From Synechococcus sp. AG-670-F04 (lineage in GTDB: Bacteria; Cyanobacteriota; Cyanobacteriia; PCC-6307; Cyanobiaceae), in the NCBI GenBank assembly GCA_003211515.1, contig QCSN01000011.1, positions 1 through 53,261 of the forward strand: DNA of 53,261 bases, given 5' to 3'. The translations under genes and the position numbers were made by a program. Below are positions 44,782-53,261 of the stretch, in pieces. The notes beneath the pieces were generated by a model. That model worked only from the letters and a program-made list of their open reading frames with translations, was not told the origin of the DNA and made no database searches. Numbering within the stretch: the first letter of the stretch is position 1; each line of letters starts with the position of its first letter.

Positions 44782-45621
44782 GTGAACGCATTGGCGGGCA
44801 TTAACCCGCGACTGGTTCTTGTCGTTCTCGATGTCCTCTTCGCCTCCGCTGTTGGTTTTCTGCTGTTTTCAAGGGTCAATGAAGCCAGAACCCTTTGGCT
44901 TCTGCGTGGCTACCTGTTGCTGGTGGCCACGGCTTGGTTCGTTCAGCGGTTCGCCAATCTTCCCCTGACCTCGAAGCTGGTCGATGCTCTCGTCCTCGCT
45001 TGTTCGCTGTCCCTCGCCATTCTCTGGCAGGGAGAGCTGAGGCGCTTGATGGAATTGCTCGGCACCGGACGGCTTGCCGTTCTCCTGGGCAACCCACAGA
45101 AAGAATTCCGGGCAACGGCTGGGACCGTGGCGCAGATCACCGAAGCTGCCGGCAGGCTCTCCCAATTGCGGCGGGGAGCGTTAATCGTTGTGGACCTCGG
45201 CAGCGACCTGCGTCCTGAGGACTTTCTCAACCCGGGAATCGGCATCGACGCCCAGCTGAGCCGAGAGTTGTTATTGAACCTGTTTGCCGTCGATACCCCT
45301 TTGCACGATGGAGCTGTGCTGGTGCGCGGCAACCGAATCGAAGCCGCCGGCGTGATTCTCCCTTTGTCACGACACAGCGTCAGCCGTTACGGCACCCGCC
45401 ATCTCGCGGCCCTTGGCATCACAGAGCGATTTGACCGATGCATCAGCATCGTGGTCTCCGAGGAAACAGGAACCCTCTCGCTGGCCAACCAGGGGAAGCT
45501 TGAACGGCCGATCACCAGCAGCCGATTGCAGGAACTGCTGCGCGAACTGTTCAGCACAGCCGAAGCCCTGCCACCCGGCAGGCGTAGCGTGGGCAACTCA
45601 CCGTCTGAATCGCTGTCTTGA
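44782..45621 (+). CDS. cdaA: diadenylate cyclase, CdaA type
   Basis: 279 residues from GTG 44782: three N-terminal membrane helices (about 10-85) and a DAC domain with DGA (176-178) and GTRH (204-207) motifs, both intact. It makes cyclic di-AMP from two ATP at the membrane. No CdaR or GlmM gene follows here. 22 bp from lysA and TTGA overlap with uppS. Confidence 0.93.
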   Translation: MNALAGINPRLVLVVLDVLFASAVGFLLFSRVNEARTLWLLRGYLLLVATAWFVQRFANLPLTSKLVDALVLACSLSLAILWQGELRRLMELLGTGRLAVLLGNPQKEFRATAGTVAQITEAAGRLSQLRRGALIVVDLGSDLRPEDFLNPGIGIDAQLSRELLLNLFAVDTPLHDGAVLVRGNRIEAAGVILPLSRHSVSRYGTRHLAALGITERFDRCISIVVSEETGTLSLANQGKLERPITSSRLQELLRELFSTAEALPPGRRSVGNSPSESLS

Positions 45622-46400
45622 GCCGACCACCGGCAGCCAGCACCGACGCAGCTGTCCGTTCCACCTGCCCACCTGAACTGGATCCGCAGCGATTGCCTGC
45701 CCATGTGGCCGTGATCATGGACGGCAATGGCCGCTGGGCGGAATCCCGCGGTCTGCCAAGGGTGATGGGCCATCGGGCTGGAGTGGAAACCTTGAAATCA
45801 ACCCTGCGCTTATGCAGCGACTGGGGAATCTCGGCGCTGACCGCCTATGCCTTTTCCACGGAGAACTGGTCTCGCCCGGGAGATGAAGTGAACTTCCTGA
45901 TGACCCTGTTCGAGCGCGTTTTGCAGAAGGAACTCAAAGCCCTTGAAGCCGAACAGGTGCGCATTCGTTTTCTTGGGGATCTCGATGGGCTGCCGCACAA
46001 ATTGCAGGAGCTGATCGCCGATGCAACCCAACGCACAGAGGCCAACAGCGGCATCCATCTCAACGTCTGCACCAACTACGGCGGGCGGCATGAACTGGTG
46101 CGTGCCGCCCGCCGCCTGGCCGAACAGGCTGCTGCCGGACAGCTTGATCCAGAAAGCATTGATGAAAACCGCCTGGCCGGAGAACTGTTCACAGCGGGAG
46201 AACAGGATCCAGATCTCCTGATCCGCACCAGCGGCGAGCACAGGATCAGCAACTTCCTGCTGTGGCAACTCGCTTATGCAGAGATTCACGTCACGGAAGT
46301 GTTCTGGCCGGACTTCAATGCCCAGGCTCTAATTCAAGCCCTGAAGGATTATCAAAGCCGTATCCGTCGTTTCGGCGGTCTCGATCCGATCACACCATGA
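45618..46400 (+). CDS. uppS: isoprenyl (undecaprenyl) diphosphate synthase
   Basis: 260 residues from TTG 45618. Motifs [10 protein letters not shown] (catalytic Asp35), [32 protein letters not shown] and [18 protein letters not shown] match cis-prenyltransferases. It makes the lipid carrier for wall and glycan synthesis. The start overlaps the cdaA stop, and its stop overlaps the bioB start by 4 bp. Confidence 0.96.
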   Translation: MSRPPAASTDAAVRSTCPPELDPQRLPAHVAVIMDGNGRWAESRGLPRVMGHRAGVETLKSTLRLCSDWGISALTAYAFSTENWSRPGDEVNFLMTLFERVLQKELKALEAEQVRIRFLGDLDGLPHKLQELIADATQRTEANSGIHLNVCTNYGGRHELVRAARRLAEQAAAGQLDPESIDENRLAGELFTAGEQDPDLLIRTSGEHRISNFLLWQLAYAEIHVTEVFWPDFNAQALIQALKDYQSRIRRFGGLDPITP

Positions 46401-47416
46401 CCGTTGCGATCCGCCACGACTGGACAACAGCTGAAATCCAAACGCTGCTGGAACTGCCGTTGATGGAACTGCTCTGGCGGGCCCAAACCGTGCATCGAGA
46501 AGCGAATCCTGGATACAACGTGCAACTGGCTTCGTTGCTGAGCGTCAAAACCGGTGGATGCGAAGAGGATTGCGCCTACTGCTCCCAATCCATCCACAAC
46601 AGCAGTGATATCAGTGCCTTTGAGGCGCAGATGCAGATTGAGCCGGTGCTGAAACGCGCCAGAGCCGCGAAGGATGCTGGCGCCGATCGGTTCTGCATGG
46701 GATGGGCATGGCGAGAGATTCGCGATGGAGCACCCTTCGAAGCGATGTTGGAGATGGTGCGAGGGGTGAGGGGCATGGGGATGGAGGCCTGCGTCACCGC
46801 CGGCATGCTCACCGACCAACAGGCGGAACGGCTGGCCGAAGCGGGTCTGACCGCCTACAACCACAATCTCGACACCAGCCCGGAGCACTACGACCGGATC
46901 ATCACCACCCGCACCTTTCAGGAACGGCTGGAAACTCTTGAGCGTGTTCGTCGCGCAGGGGTGACGCTGTGCTGCGGAGGCATCATCGGCATGGGGGAAA
47001 CGCTGCGGGATCGAGCCTCGATGCTTCAGGTGCTGGCAACCATGAACCCGCATCCGGAAAGCGTTCCGGTGAATGGGCTGGTGGCCGTGGAAGGCACCCC
47101 TCTGGAGGGACAGGACGCCTTTGAACCACTGGAACTGGTTCGAATGGTGGCCACGGCTCGGATCCTGATGCCGCACTCCAGGGTGCGCCTCAGTGCAGGA
47201 CGAGAGTCAATGAACCGTGAGGCGCAGATTCTCTGTTTGCAAGCGGGTGCCGACTCAATCTTCTACGGGGATGTACTGCTCACCACCGGCAATCCTGACG
47301 TCGAGGCCGACCGACAACTGTTGGCGGATGCTGGAGTAAACGCCTCGTGGGCGGAACAGTCACGAGACGCCAATCTCGCGACCACGGCTATACAAACTCA
47401 ACCAAATCGGCGGTGA
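46397..47416 (+). CDS. bioB: biotin synthase
   Basis: 339 residues from ATG 46397, chosen by the ATGA overlap with uppS. Radical SAM cluster C55-x3-C59-x2-C62 (CEEDCAYC); [16 protein letters not shown] and RLSAGRES are the later conserved segments with cluster-binding residues. It inserts sulphur into dethiobiotin. The last 29 bp overlap the end of the convergent giant gene. Confidence 0.97.
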   Translation: MTVAIRHDWTTAEIQTLLELPLMELLWRAQTVHREANPGYNVQLASLLSVKTGGCEEDCAYCSQSIHNSSDISAFEAQMQIEPVLKRARAAKDAGADRFCMGWAWREIRDGAPFEAMLEMVRGVRGMGMEACVTAGMLTDQQAERLAEAGLTAYNHNLDTSPEHYDRIITTRTFQERLETLERVRRAGVTLCCGGIIGMGETLRDRASMLQVLATMNPHPESVPVNGLVAVEGTPLEGQDAFEPLELVRMVATARILMPHSRVRLSAGRESMNREAQILCLQAGADSIFYGDVLLTTGNPDVEADRQLLADAGVNASWAEQSRDANLATTAIQTQPNRR

Positions 47417-50400
47417 GCGCTGGGGATGACTCAAAGATTGCGAGCACCCCGCCGTCACCACCCAGGCCACGACCGGGTCCATTTTGGTTGAAGTAGAGCA
47501 ATCCAGGTTTGGACTGGTTCTTGTTGGCTCGATAAATAAAGTCAACACCTGAGCGTCGCAGCTGATTAAACCGCTTTTTATTGATCGCCACGCCAAAATC
47601 TGGTGCTGATTGGAGATCAAAACCCTCCGCTTGAATTTTCAAACGATCAACCGAAATATCAAAGGCCGTAATCAGATCAGCGCTAGATTGATTGTATTTC
47701 TGTCTTGACTTCACAAGAACATCATTTCCTGAGGGCTTCGGTAAATCAGGGCCAAGTCCACCTATCGGGGGGGCATCATCAAGAGATGATTCATCAATGT
47801 TCTTGATGCTTAATTGAACCCGCCTGGAAGCGGTATTACCAAGGGCATCAACCGCAGAAACAGTGAATAGGTAGCGCTGTTGGAGCTCATAATCCGGATC
47901 ATCGAGCAAGGTCACCGCACCACTGAGGAAATCAATGGAGAACCGGCTGGAATCATCGTCCGCAGAGGCGTCAAAGTTGTAGGTCACTGCCGTTGCATCG
48001 GTGGCTTCAGCTTGATAAACAATCTGTCCGTCGCCCGAATGCTCAGAAAGCCTTGGAGCCTTCCCCCTCGATACAAATACTGGGGCCTCATCATCAAGAT
48101 CATTCACCCTAAAGCGCACTTTTCGAGTTGAAGAATTCCCAGCGACATCAGTGGCGGTGATGGAAAATGAATCCGGCATATCCTGATCTTCAAAATCAGG
48201 ATCTGAGAGAAAACGCACGACCCCAGTTTCAGGATTAATCAAAAAATGAATAGAATCATCAATGTCATAAACAACCGGAGATATATCATCGCTCAGAGCG
48301 GTGTAAACGATTTGATTATTACCACTATTTTCGTCCAACGCTGTCGACTCCTTGGGGGAGATGAACTGCGGCGACACGGTATCCAATGTGAACGTTAGGG
48401 GTTCAGACAAGGATGAGCGATTATCAGCAAAATCAATGGAACGAACTGTCAGTTCATAGTCTGAATCCTTGGTGATCGGTTCAGACACAGCAAACACCCA
48501 ATCACCTGAATCATCCACAACCTGACGCCCAATAGAAGAACCATCAAGAAACAGTTGAACAACCGTGCCGGGTTCGGCAGTGCCGATGAATTCAGGTGTA
48601 TTGACATTCGTGATTTGATCGGCACCGCTAACCCCCGAGTCGGAAGATGAGGACATCTGCGGGATAGCAGGTGTGGCCGGAGGATTCGTGTCAGGAATCA
48701 CCTTGATGGTGTAGGCAGTTCCAAGAGTTTCACCAGCACCTTTTGAATCCTCCACGCGCAGAACAAGCGAATGCGAACCAAGATCCGCATCGGAGGGATT
48801 GCCCTCTAAGAGGCCCTTCGAATTCAGACGCAACCAACTTGGCCCCTCCTCGATGGAAAAGGAGAGGGGATCGCCATCGCCGTCAAAGGCCAAATCAGCA
48901 ATCGACGCTGAATAGGCTTCAGATGCATACGCAGGATCCAACACCCAACTTGTCGACTTCCAGGTCGGGGGCAAATTCGTTGTGCGCTTTCGAACAACAC
49001 GAAAACCCCAATCAAAGGATTGCTCCGCTGGCGCCTTTGGGGTTAAGGGAGACAATGCACCCATCGAGCGCTGAGTGGCCGGCTGCATAAAACTGCCCCC
49101 TTTCCGGTAGCGCCCCGGCATCCCTGAAGAGAAAGTGCCAACATCATCCAGCCATTCCCAAGCATTTCCTGCCTGGTCAAAGGTTCCATAGGGACTGGGC
49201 TTGTTATAAAGACCAACAGGTGATAAGCCATCAAAGGTGGAACCAAGAATGTTGGCCTGATCTGGAGGCAGAAGCTCTTCCTGATTCGGGAACAAGTTTA
49301 AACCAGGATCTGGACTCTCGCGGTAAAGGGCTGCTTTAACCCACTCAGCATGGGAGGGAAGTGCGTAATCGCCCTGATCAAATGATTGCTGATTGCGCTC
49401 AATCACCGCAAATTTATTATCACCTTGGCGTGGCTTCATGGTGTACACACCATCTTCGGTACTACCGGTCGACAGCCAGTTCACATAACGAGCAGCATCC
49501 CAGAAACTGACATAGGTGACTGGATGATTGGCCAATTCAGGAACAACCGAGTAGGTGTAATCTCCAGAGACACCATTTCTAACGATCCCACCCAAACCTT
49601 TTGACAAATCGGTATCAGCCATCTTTTCGTTATAAAGCTGATAATCATCAACCGATGCAACAGAGCTCAGGAACTGGGCGTATTGTTCATTGGTAACTTC
49701 ATACGTACCAATATAAAAATCATAATCAGGCAAAGGATCACCAGAGACTGCATCGATGGGAGCATCGACTCCCGGGAGAGCACGAACCAGAACACTTGGC
49801 ATCACAGGCAAAGCTTCAGCCACCTGAAATGACCAAAGGTCACCTTCGATGATGGAACCACTGGAGGTTTCCGTATCAATCCTCCAGTAATAGGTACGGC
49901 TGGGAATCAAATCCTCAGGTGGTATATAAATGTTTTTGGCTTGCGAACTGACCAACGTGAGGTTGCTTGAATCATCACCAAGGTAGACATGATTTAGGAC
50001 AACATCCTGCCCTTCAAGCCACATCAAATCAGCATCAGGCTTAACAGTGGTTGAACCATTTGGCGCAATCGGGGTCCTCGCTTTCTTTGTACGGTGGCCT
50101 GGAATCCAATAGGAATCAGCACCAAATTCATAGGCGCCACTATCGGGGGCATTTCCCTGATAACCGTCAGTGACACCAGGGAGATGCATACCAAAATCAA
50201 TAAGAGGTGAACCTTCCCGTGGCCTGAAATCAAAATTTTCTGGGTCACGCAACTCTTCTTTGATTAAGGTTGAGCGTATATTTTGATGCTGGCCTGAATT
50301 GCTTAAAAAGGAATTGCCAATCGCCTGATTCGGTGAACCAACGCCAAAGGCACCAGGCATACGGTCAAAAGCATTGTTATGAATAGTTGAATTGACATGG

Positions 50401-53261
50401 CCAAGGCGCCGGTTCTTATCCTTCCCATAAACCGATGGTTTGTATCGACACTCCCACTCCAAGCAACCAGGAGTGGAATCCAGATAACCATAAAACTTGC
50501 CACGTTCAGCACTTAAATCGTAGGCGAAATTAGAAACCAATGTGTTATTCATGATCTTGTGCTGATCACCCTTCATTCTCATCCCACGGCGCGTTTGCCT
50601 TGCAACATTGTGATGAGCGGTGCCGCGAATGCCAGCGGGGCTTCCATCAAATCGAATGCCATTGCGGCCTGGAGCGTCGTGGATCCAGTTGTAGGCGACC
50701 AAAGCTCCTTCTTGAGATGACGCTGGCACCTGAATACCTGAGATATCCCCATCGCCATGGAACGAGTGAATGTGGTTGTATCGCCATACAGAAGAATCAC
50801 CGATTTTTCCACCACCACCGAAGCCAAAGGTATGAAATGTATTTCTCTCAACATTCATACGAGCAGCCGCGGTGACCCTCAGGGCTCCACGATCGCGAAC
50901 ATTATGCAAATAACTATTCTTCAATTCCAATCCAGGGCCTGCAGCACGCAGAAAACCACTGATGCCATTGGCAAATTCGGAGTTGATAAAACTAATGTTG
51001 GAATCGGGAATGCTTTCCAGTTCCGGCCGACCTTTCAGGCTGACTGGTTGAATGCGGTTATCATAAAGAGGGCGTTGTCCATCCTTCAACATCCGACCGT
51101 CATAGGTTGGATAAAGAAAGCGCATCTGATCAAAATTCAAATTCGTCGATCCATCAAGTTCAAAAACTCCAGTATGAAAGGAGATCCCATTAAAGTTTAA
51201 ATATGATGAGTTCTCGATCTCAAGTAACAAGTGATAATCAGCATCTGGATATTGATCAGGATCAGCGATATAGGAGGTTGAACGATCCCAGGCACGTGCC
51301 TGCAAGTCACTGAGGTTGGGATCCTGCTGATCAGGCAGCCAGACGTAGAGGTCTCCTGATTCCTTGTCGTAATGCCATTCCTGAGGGCGATCCAGAAATC
51401 CCAAGTGGCCCTCGAGATGATAATGAAACTGCTTAGTTCCCTGGACAGGTCCATTTTTGGTGGGCCAGAGATCTGCAGTCTCAACAGAACCATCGTTGCC
51501 ACTGGTCCAGTTGAAATTGTTCAGGGCCTTCTGGCCAGGACTGCGTAGCCACAATTCAAAGTTTGGATCAATATCAAAAGATGATTCACCAGCCTTGTGA
51601 TTGATAATCTCACCAGAATGAGTCAGGCCAAAACTCTTGTGAGGCACCAGCATGGCGCCATCGACACTGAAGCCAAGATCAGACAAACGTTGTTGACTTT
51701 CATAATTGGTATACACATTTGGCAACTCAGAATCAACGAGGCCGAGAGCTCGCGTTCCGTCAATATCCCAGTAACTATCTGGTGTTGCATTTCGGCGATC
51801 AGAATCATCAAACCGATCCCATTCCTTCGTGATATTCGGCCAACGAGCCGCTGTTAACATCTGGCCATCCAGATAGAGCTGAGAAACATCAAAATTTAAA
51901 TTCGTCTTCCAGATGTTGCCGTCATGCTTGATCCAAGGCGTGTTGATCGCCTCAGCACCAGTAATCACAACATCTTCATCATCAAAGCTTTTAAATGTAA
52001 TCGGAGCATCAACTGCACCATGGACATCTTGAAAACGAAGACGCTCTCGATAAGTACCGCCGCGAATCGCAACAACATCACCCGGCCGAACTACATCAAT
52101 CGCCTGTTGAATGGTTTTAAACGGCTGAGTCTCTGTTCCCGGAGCCGCATCATCCCCACTGTTGGAAACAACATAAGTGCGAGATGTTTCCACCAGGGAT
52201 TCAGCTGCAAGACTGAGCTCGGCTGTTGCTGTCGAAGCAGATGTGAACTGCGGCGCGCTGCCATCTACGACCAGGGACAAATCCTCTGATATCGACAACA
52301 CCGAACCATCCGCATCCAGCTCGCGTACAGAAATGCGATATGCACCATCAGTGAAAGCCGACGCCTCAGGCACACTGAAGCTCCAAATCCCATCACCATC
52401 GGTTCGGGTCTCGGCCAACACCGCACCATCAACCAACAGCTCCAGCCGTGCATCAGCACCCGCTTCACCGCTGAGTTGCGGCGTTCTGGTGTTGATCAAA
52501 CCCTCGCTATCGGAGATTCCGTTCTCTGCCTCGCCGATGAGGAAAGGTGCACTCAGACGCTCAACCGTTGCAGGCTCAGCAGAACCCTGAGGTTCAGAAC
52601 CATCTGGGAAAGAATCGCCTGAACCGGGATCGCCCAAATCTGAAGCATCTGAATCCGGAACAACTAAATCAGTAGGGTCTGAATCTGGAAGTTCTGAACT
52701 AAGAAGTTCTGAATCTGCGGCATCTGCATCAGGACCATCTGACTCCAGCGGTGCTATGGACGGCTCACCTTGTTCATCGACAGGTGCATCCGTTCCCATG
52801 ACAGATTCATCCTCAGCCACCAATGGATTGCCTGTGATGGAGTCCGGCTCCTCCAAGACGGAGCCCAGTCCAATGACATCGCCCGCAGTATCAGCTTCAC
52901 CGGTGGGAGCGTCGTCAGAGGCAAAACTCTCCTCGACACTTAACGCACTGATTCCAGCTTCACCATTGAGATCAGGGTCCGGATCGCTGGTCACCTCCCA
53001 TGTCAGGGACACATCAACGGGCAATTCACTGCGATTGCCCGCTGCATCCGTTGCCGTCACCAGAAATGACACGGATTCCGGCAACTGCCTCGCCATCTCT
53101 GCACTCAATCGCACCTCTCCCGTGCTCGCGTCAATCGTTAAACCAGTCAGTGGTGCATCTCCAGACGCCTCAAGCCCATAGGTGAACGCAGACGCATCGG
53201 TGGCAACGGCCGAATAAATCAACTGGCTGGCTGCGGCGTCTCGCTCTTCAACCGATGCCGC
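47388..53261 (-). CDS. giant secreted multidomain protein (beta-helix, FGE-like, cadherin repeats), 5' end outside window
   Basis: The frame is open to the window edge, so the true start is upstream; at least 1957 residues. Counting from the first in-frame start-type codon (53222): a cadherin-like unit, an acidic linker (about 78-225), an Ig-like unit (about 228-330), a right-handed beta-helix (346-1032, starting [20 protein letters not shown]), a fibronectin-like part, an FGE/sulfatase-modifying-like domain (1141-1411), an Ig-like domain, and three cadherin-type units. The end ([16 protein letters not shown]..., terminal LVEFV) resembles C-terminal export signals of other large marine Synechococcus proteins. 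The FGE-like part lacks the catalytic Cys. A surface or glycan-binding role is inferred. Confidence 0.8.
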   Translation of the reverse strand, partial: AASVEERDAAASQLIYSAVATDASAFTYGLEASGDAPLTGLTIDASTGEVRLSAEMARQLPESVSFLVTATDAAGNRSELPVDVSLTWEVTSDPDPDLNGEAGISALSVEESFASDDAPTGEADTAGDVIGLGSVLEEPDSITGNPLVAEDESVMGTDAPVDEQGEPSIAPLESDGPDADAADSELLSSELPDSDPTDLVVPDSDASDLGDPGSGDSFPDGSEPQGSAEPATVERLSAPFLIGEAENGISDSEGLINTRTPQLSGEAGADARLELLVDGAVLAETRTDGDGIWSFSVPEASAFTDGAYRISVRELDADGSVLSISEDLSLVVDGSAPQFTSASTATAELSLAAESLVETSRTYVVSNSGDDAAPGTETQPFKTIQQAIDVVRPGDVVAIRGGTYRERLRFQDVHGAVDAPITFKSFDDEDVVITGAEAINTPWIKHDGNIWKTNLNFDVSQLYLDGQMLTAARWPNITKEWDRFDDSDRRNATPDSYWDIDGTRALGLVDSELPNVYTNYESQQRLSDLGFSVDGAMLVPHKSFGLTHSGEIINHKAGESSFDIDPNFELWLRSPGQKALNNFNWTSGNDGSVETADLWPTKNGPVQGTKQFHYHLEGHLGFLDRPQEWHYDKESGDLYVWLPDQQDPNLSDLQARAWDRSTSYIADPDQYPDADYHLLLEIENSSYLNFNGISFHTGVFELDGSTNLNFDQMRFLYPTYDGRMLKDGQRPLYDNRIQPVSLKGRPELESIPDSNISFINSEFANGISGFLRAAGPGLELKNSYLHNVRDRGALRVTAAARMNVERNTFHTFGFGGGGKIGDSSVWRYNHIHSFHGDGDISGIQVPASSQEGALVAYNWIHDAPGRNGIRFDGSPAGIRGTAHHNVARQTRRGMRMKGDQHKIMNNTLVSNFAYDLSAERGKFYGYLDSTPGCLEWECRYKPSVYGKDKNRRLGHVNSTIHNNAFDRMPGAFGVGSPNQAIGNSFLSNSGQHQNIRSTLIKEELRDPENFDFRPREGSPLIDFGMHLPGVTDGYQGNAPDSGAYEFGADSYWIPGHRTKKARTPIAPNGSTTVKPDADLMWLEGQDVVLNHVYLGDDSSNLTLVSSQAKNIYIPPEDLIPSRTYYWRIDTETSSGSIIEGDLWSFQVAEALPVMPSVLVRALPGVDAPIDAVSGDPLPDYDFYIGTYEVTNEQYAQFLSSVASVDDYQLYNEKMADTDLSKGLGGIVRNGVSGDYTYSVVPELANHPVTYVSFWDAARYVNWLSTGSTEDGVYTMKPRQGDNKFAVIERNQQSFDQGDYALPSHAEWVKAALYRESPDPGLNLFPNQEELLPPDQANILGSTFDGLSPVGLYNKPSPYGTFDQAGNAWEWLDDVGTFSSGMPGRYRKGGSFMQPATQRSMGALSPLTPKAPAEQSFDWGFRVVRKRTTNLPPTWKSTSWVLDPAYASEAYSASIADLAFDGDGDPLSFSIEEGPSWLRLNSKGLLEGNPSDADLGSHSLVLRVEDSKGAGETLGTAYTIKVIPDTNPPATPAIPQMSSSSDSGVSGADQITNVNTPEFIGTAEPGTVVQLFLDGSSIGRQVVDDSGDWVFAVSEPITKDSDYELTVRSIDFADNRSSLSEPLTFTLDTVSPQFISPKESTALDENSGNNQIVYTALSDDISPVVYDIDDSIHFLINPETGVVRFLSDPDFEDQDMPDSFSITATDVAGNSSTRKVRFRVNDLDDEAPVFVSRGKAPRLSEHSGDGQIVYQAEATDATAVTYNFDASADDDSSRFSIDFLSGAVTLLDDPDYELQQRYLFTVSAVDALGNTASRRVQLSIKNIDESSLDDAPPIGGLGPDLPKPSGNDVLVKSRQKYNQSSADLITAFDISVDRLKIQAEGFDLQSAPDFGVAINKKRFNQLRRSGVDFIYRANKNQSKPGLLYFNQNGPGRGLGGDGGVLAIFESSPALTADLVEFV

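Noticed and set aside
48985-49800. FGE-like domain as the variable protein of a diversity-generating retroelement
   Set aside because: No reverse transcriptase, template repeat or accessory gene is visible, and the domain is internal rather than at the C-terminus. It could still lie outside the window.

Overview
The window looks like a chromosomal segment of a marine picocyanobacterium of the Synechococcus type. The grounds are a plant-like 8-vinyl reductase for chlorophyll synthesis, a ClpC-type chaperone of cyanobacterial form, the lysA-cdaA-uppS-bioB run, a phoBR-type pair beside a RodZ-like gene and malQ, and large secreted calcium-binding repeat proteins. The species assignment is inferred from gene content only.

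Layout. 1-5.2 kb: AT-rich leader and a 1539-residue RTX/cadherin-like secreted protein. 5.4-12.3 kb: a locus that reads as zinc handling, with a YraQ-type permease, its YcgQ-type partner and a secreted hypothetical protein; then a histidine/aspartate-rich outer-membrane-like protein and znuA on the minus strand, diverging from znuC-znuB over a Zur-type box. 12.3-17.8 kb: an AT-richer island of small, mostly secreted or unknown proteins, several broken by single stop codons, with palindromes and a decayed glycoside-hydrolase-like gene. 17.8-19.5 kb: a lone PilB/GspE-like ATPase. 19.5-28.8 kb: housekeeping genes (prs, LCP protein, 8-vinyl reductase, malQ) and a minus-strand cluster with phoB/phoR-type regulators, a pseudouridine synthase and a RodZ-like protein. 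28.8-31.2 kb: a periplasmic binding protein divergent from a four-helix membrane protein that I read as a pentameric ligand-gated ion channel homologue. 31.3-34.6 kb: RlpA-like protein, UbiB/ABC1 kinase and an RTX relic. 34.9-47.4 kb: basic amino acid decarboxylase, cdsA, a tight minus-strand cluster (clpC, Fe-ADH family, alpha/beta hydrolase, DUF2993-like), rimI-like, then lysA-cdaA-uppS-bioB. 47.4 kb to the window end: a giant secreted protein, cut off by the window edge.

The most interesting candidates are the binding-protein/ion-channel pair at 28.8-31.2 kb, the zinc locus with its His-rich surface protein, the decaying island with in-frame TGA codons, and the malQ/RodZ-like 3' overlap built on an 18-bp triplicate repeat. 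No rRNA, tRNA, CRISPR array, transposase or integrase gene was recognised by reading.
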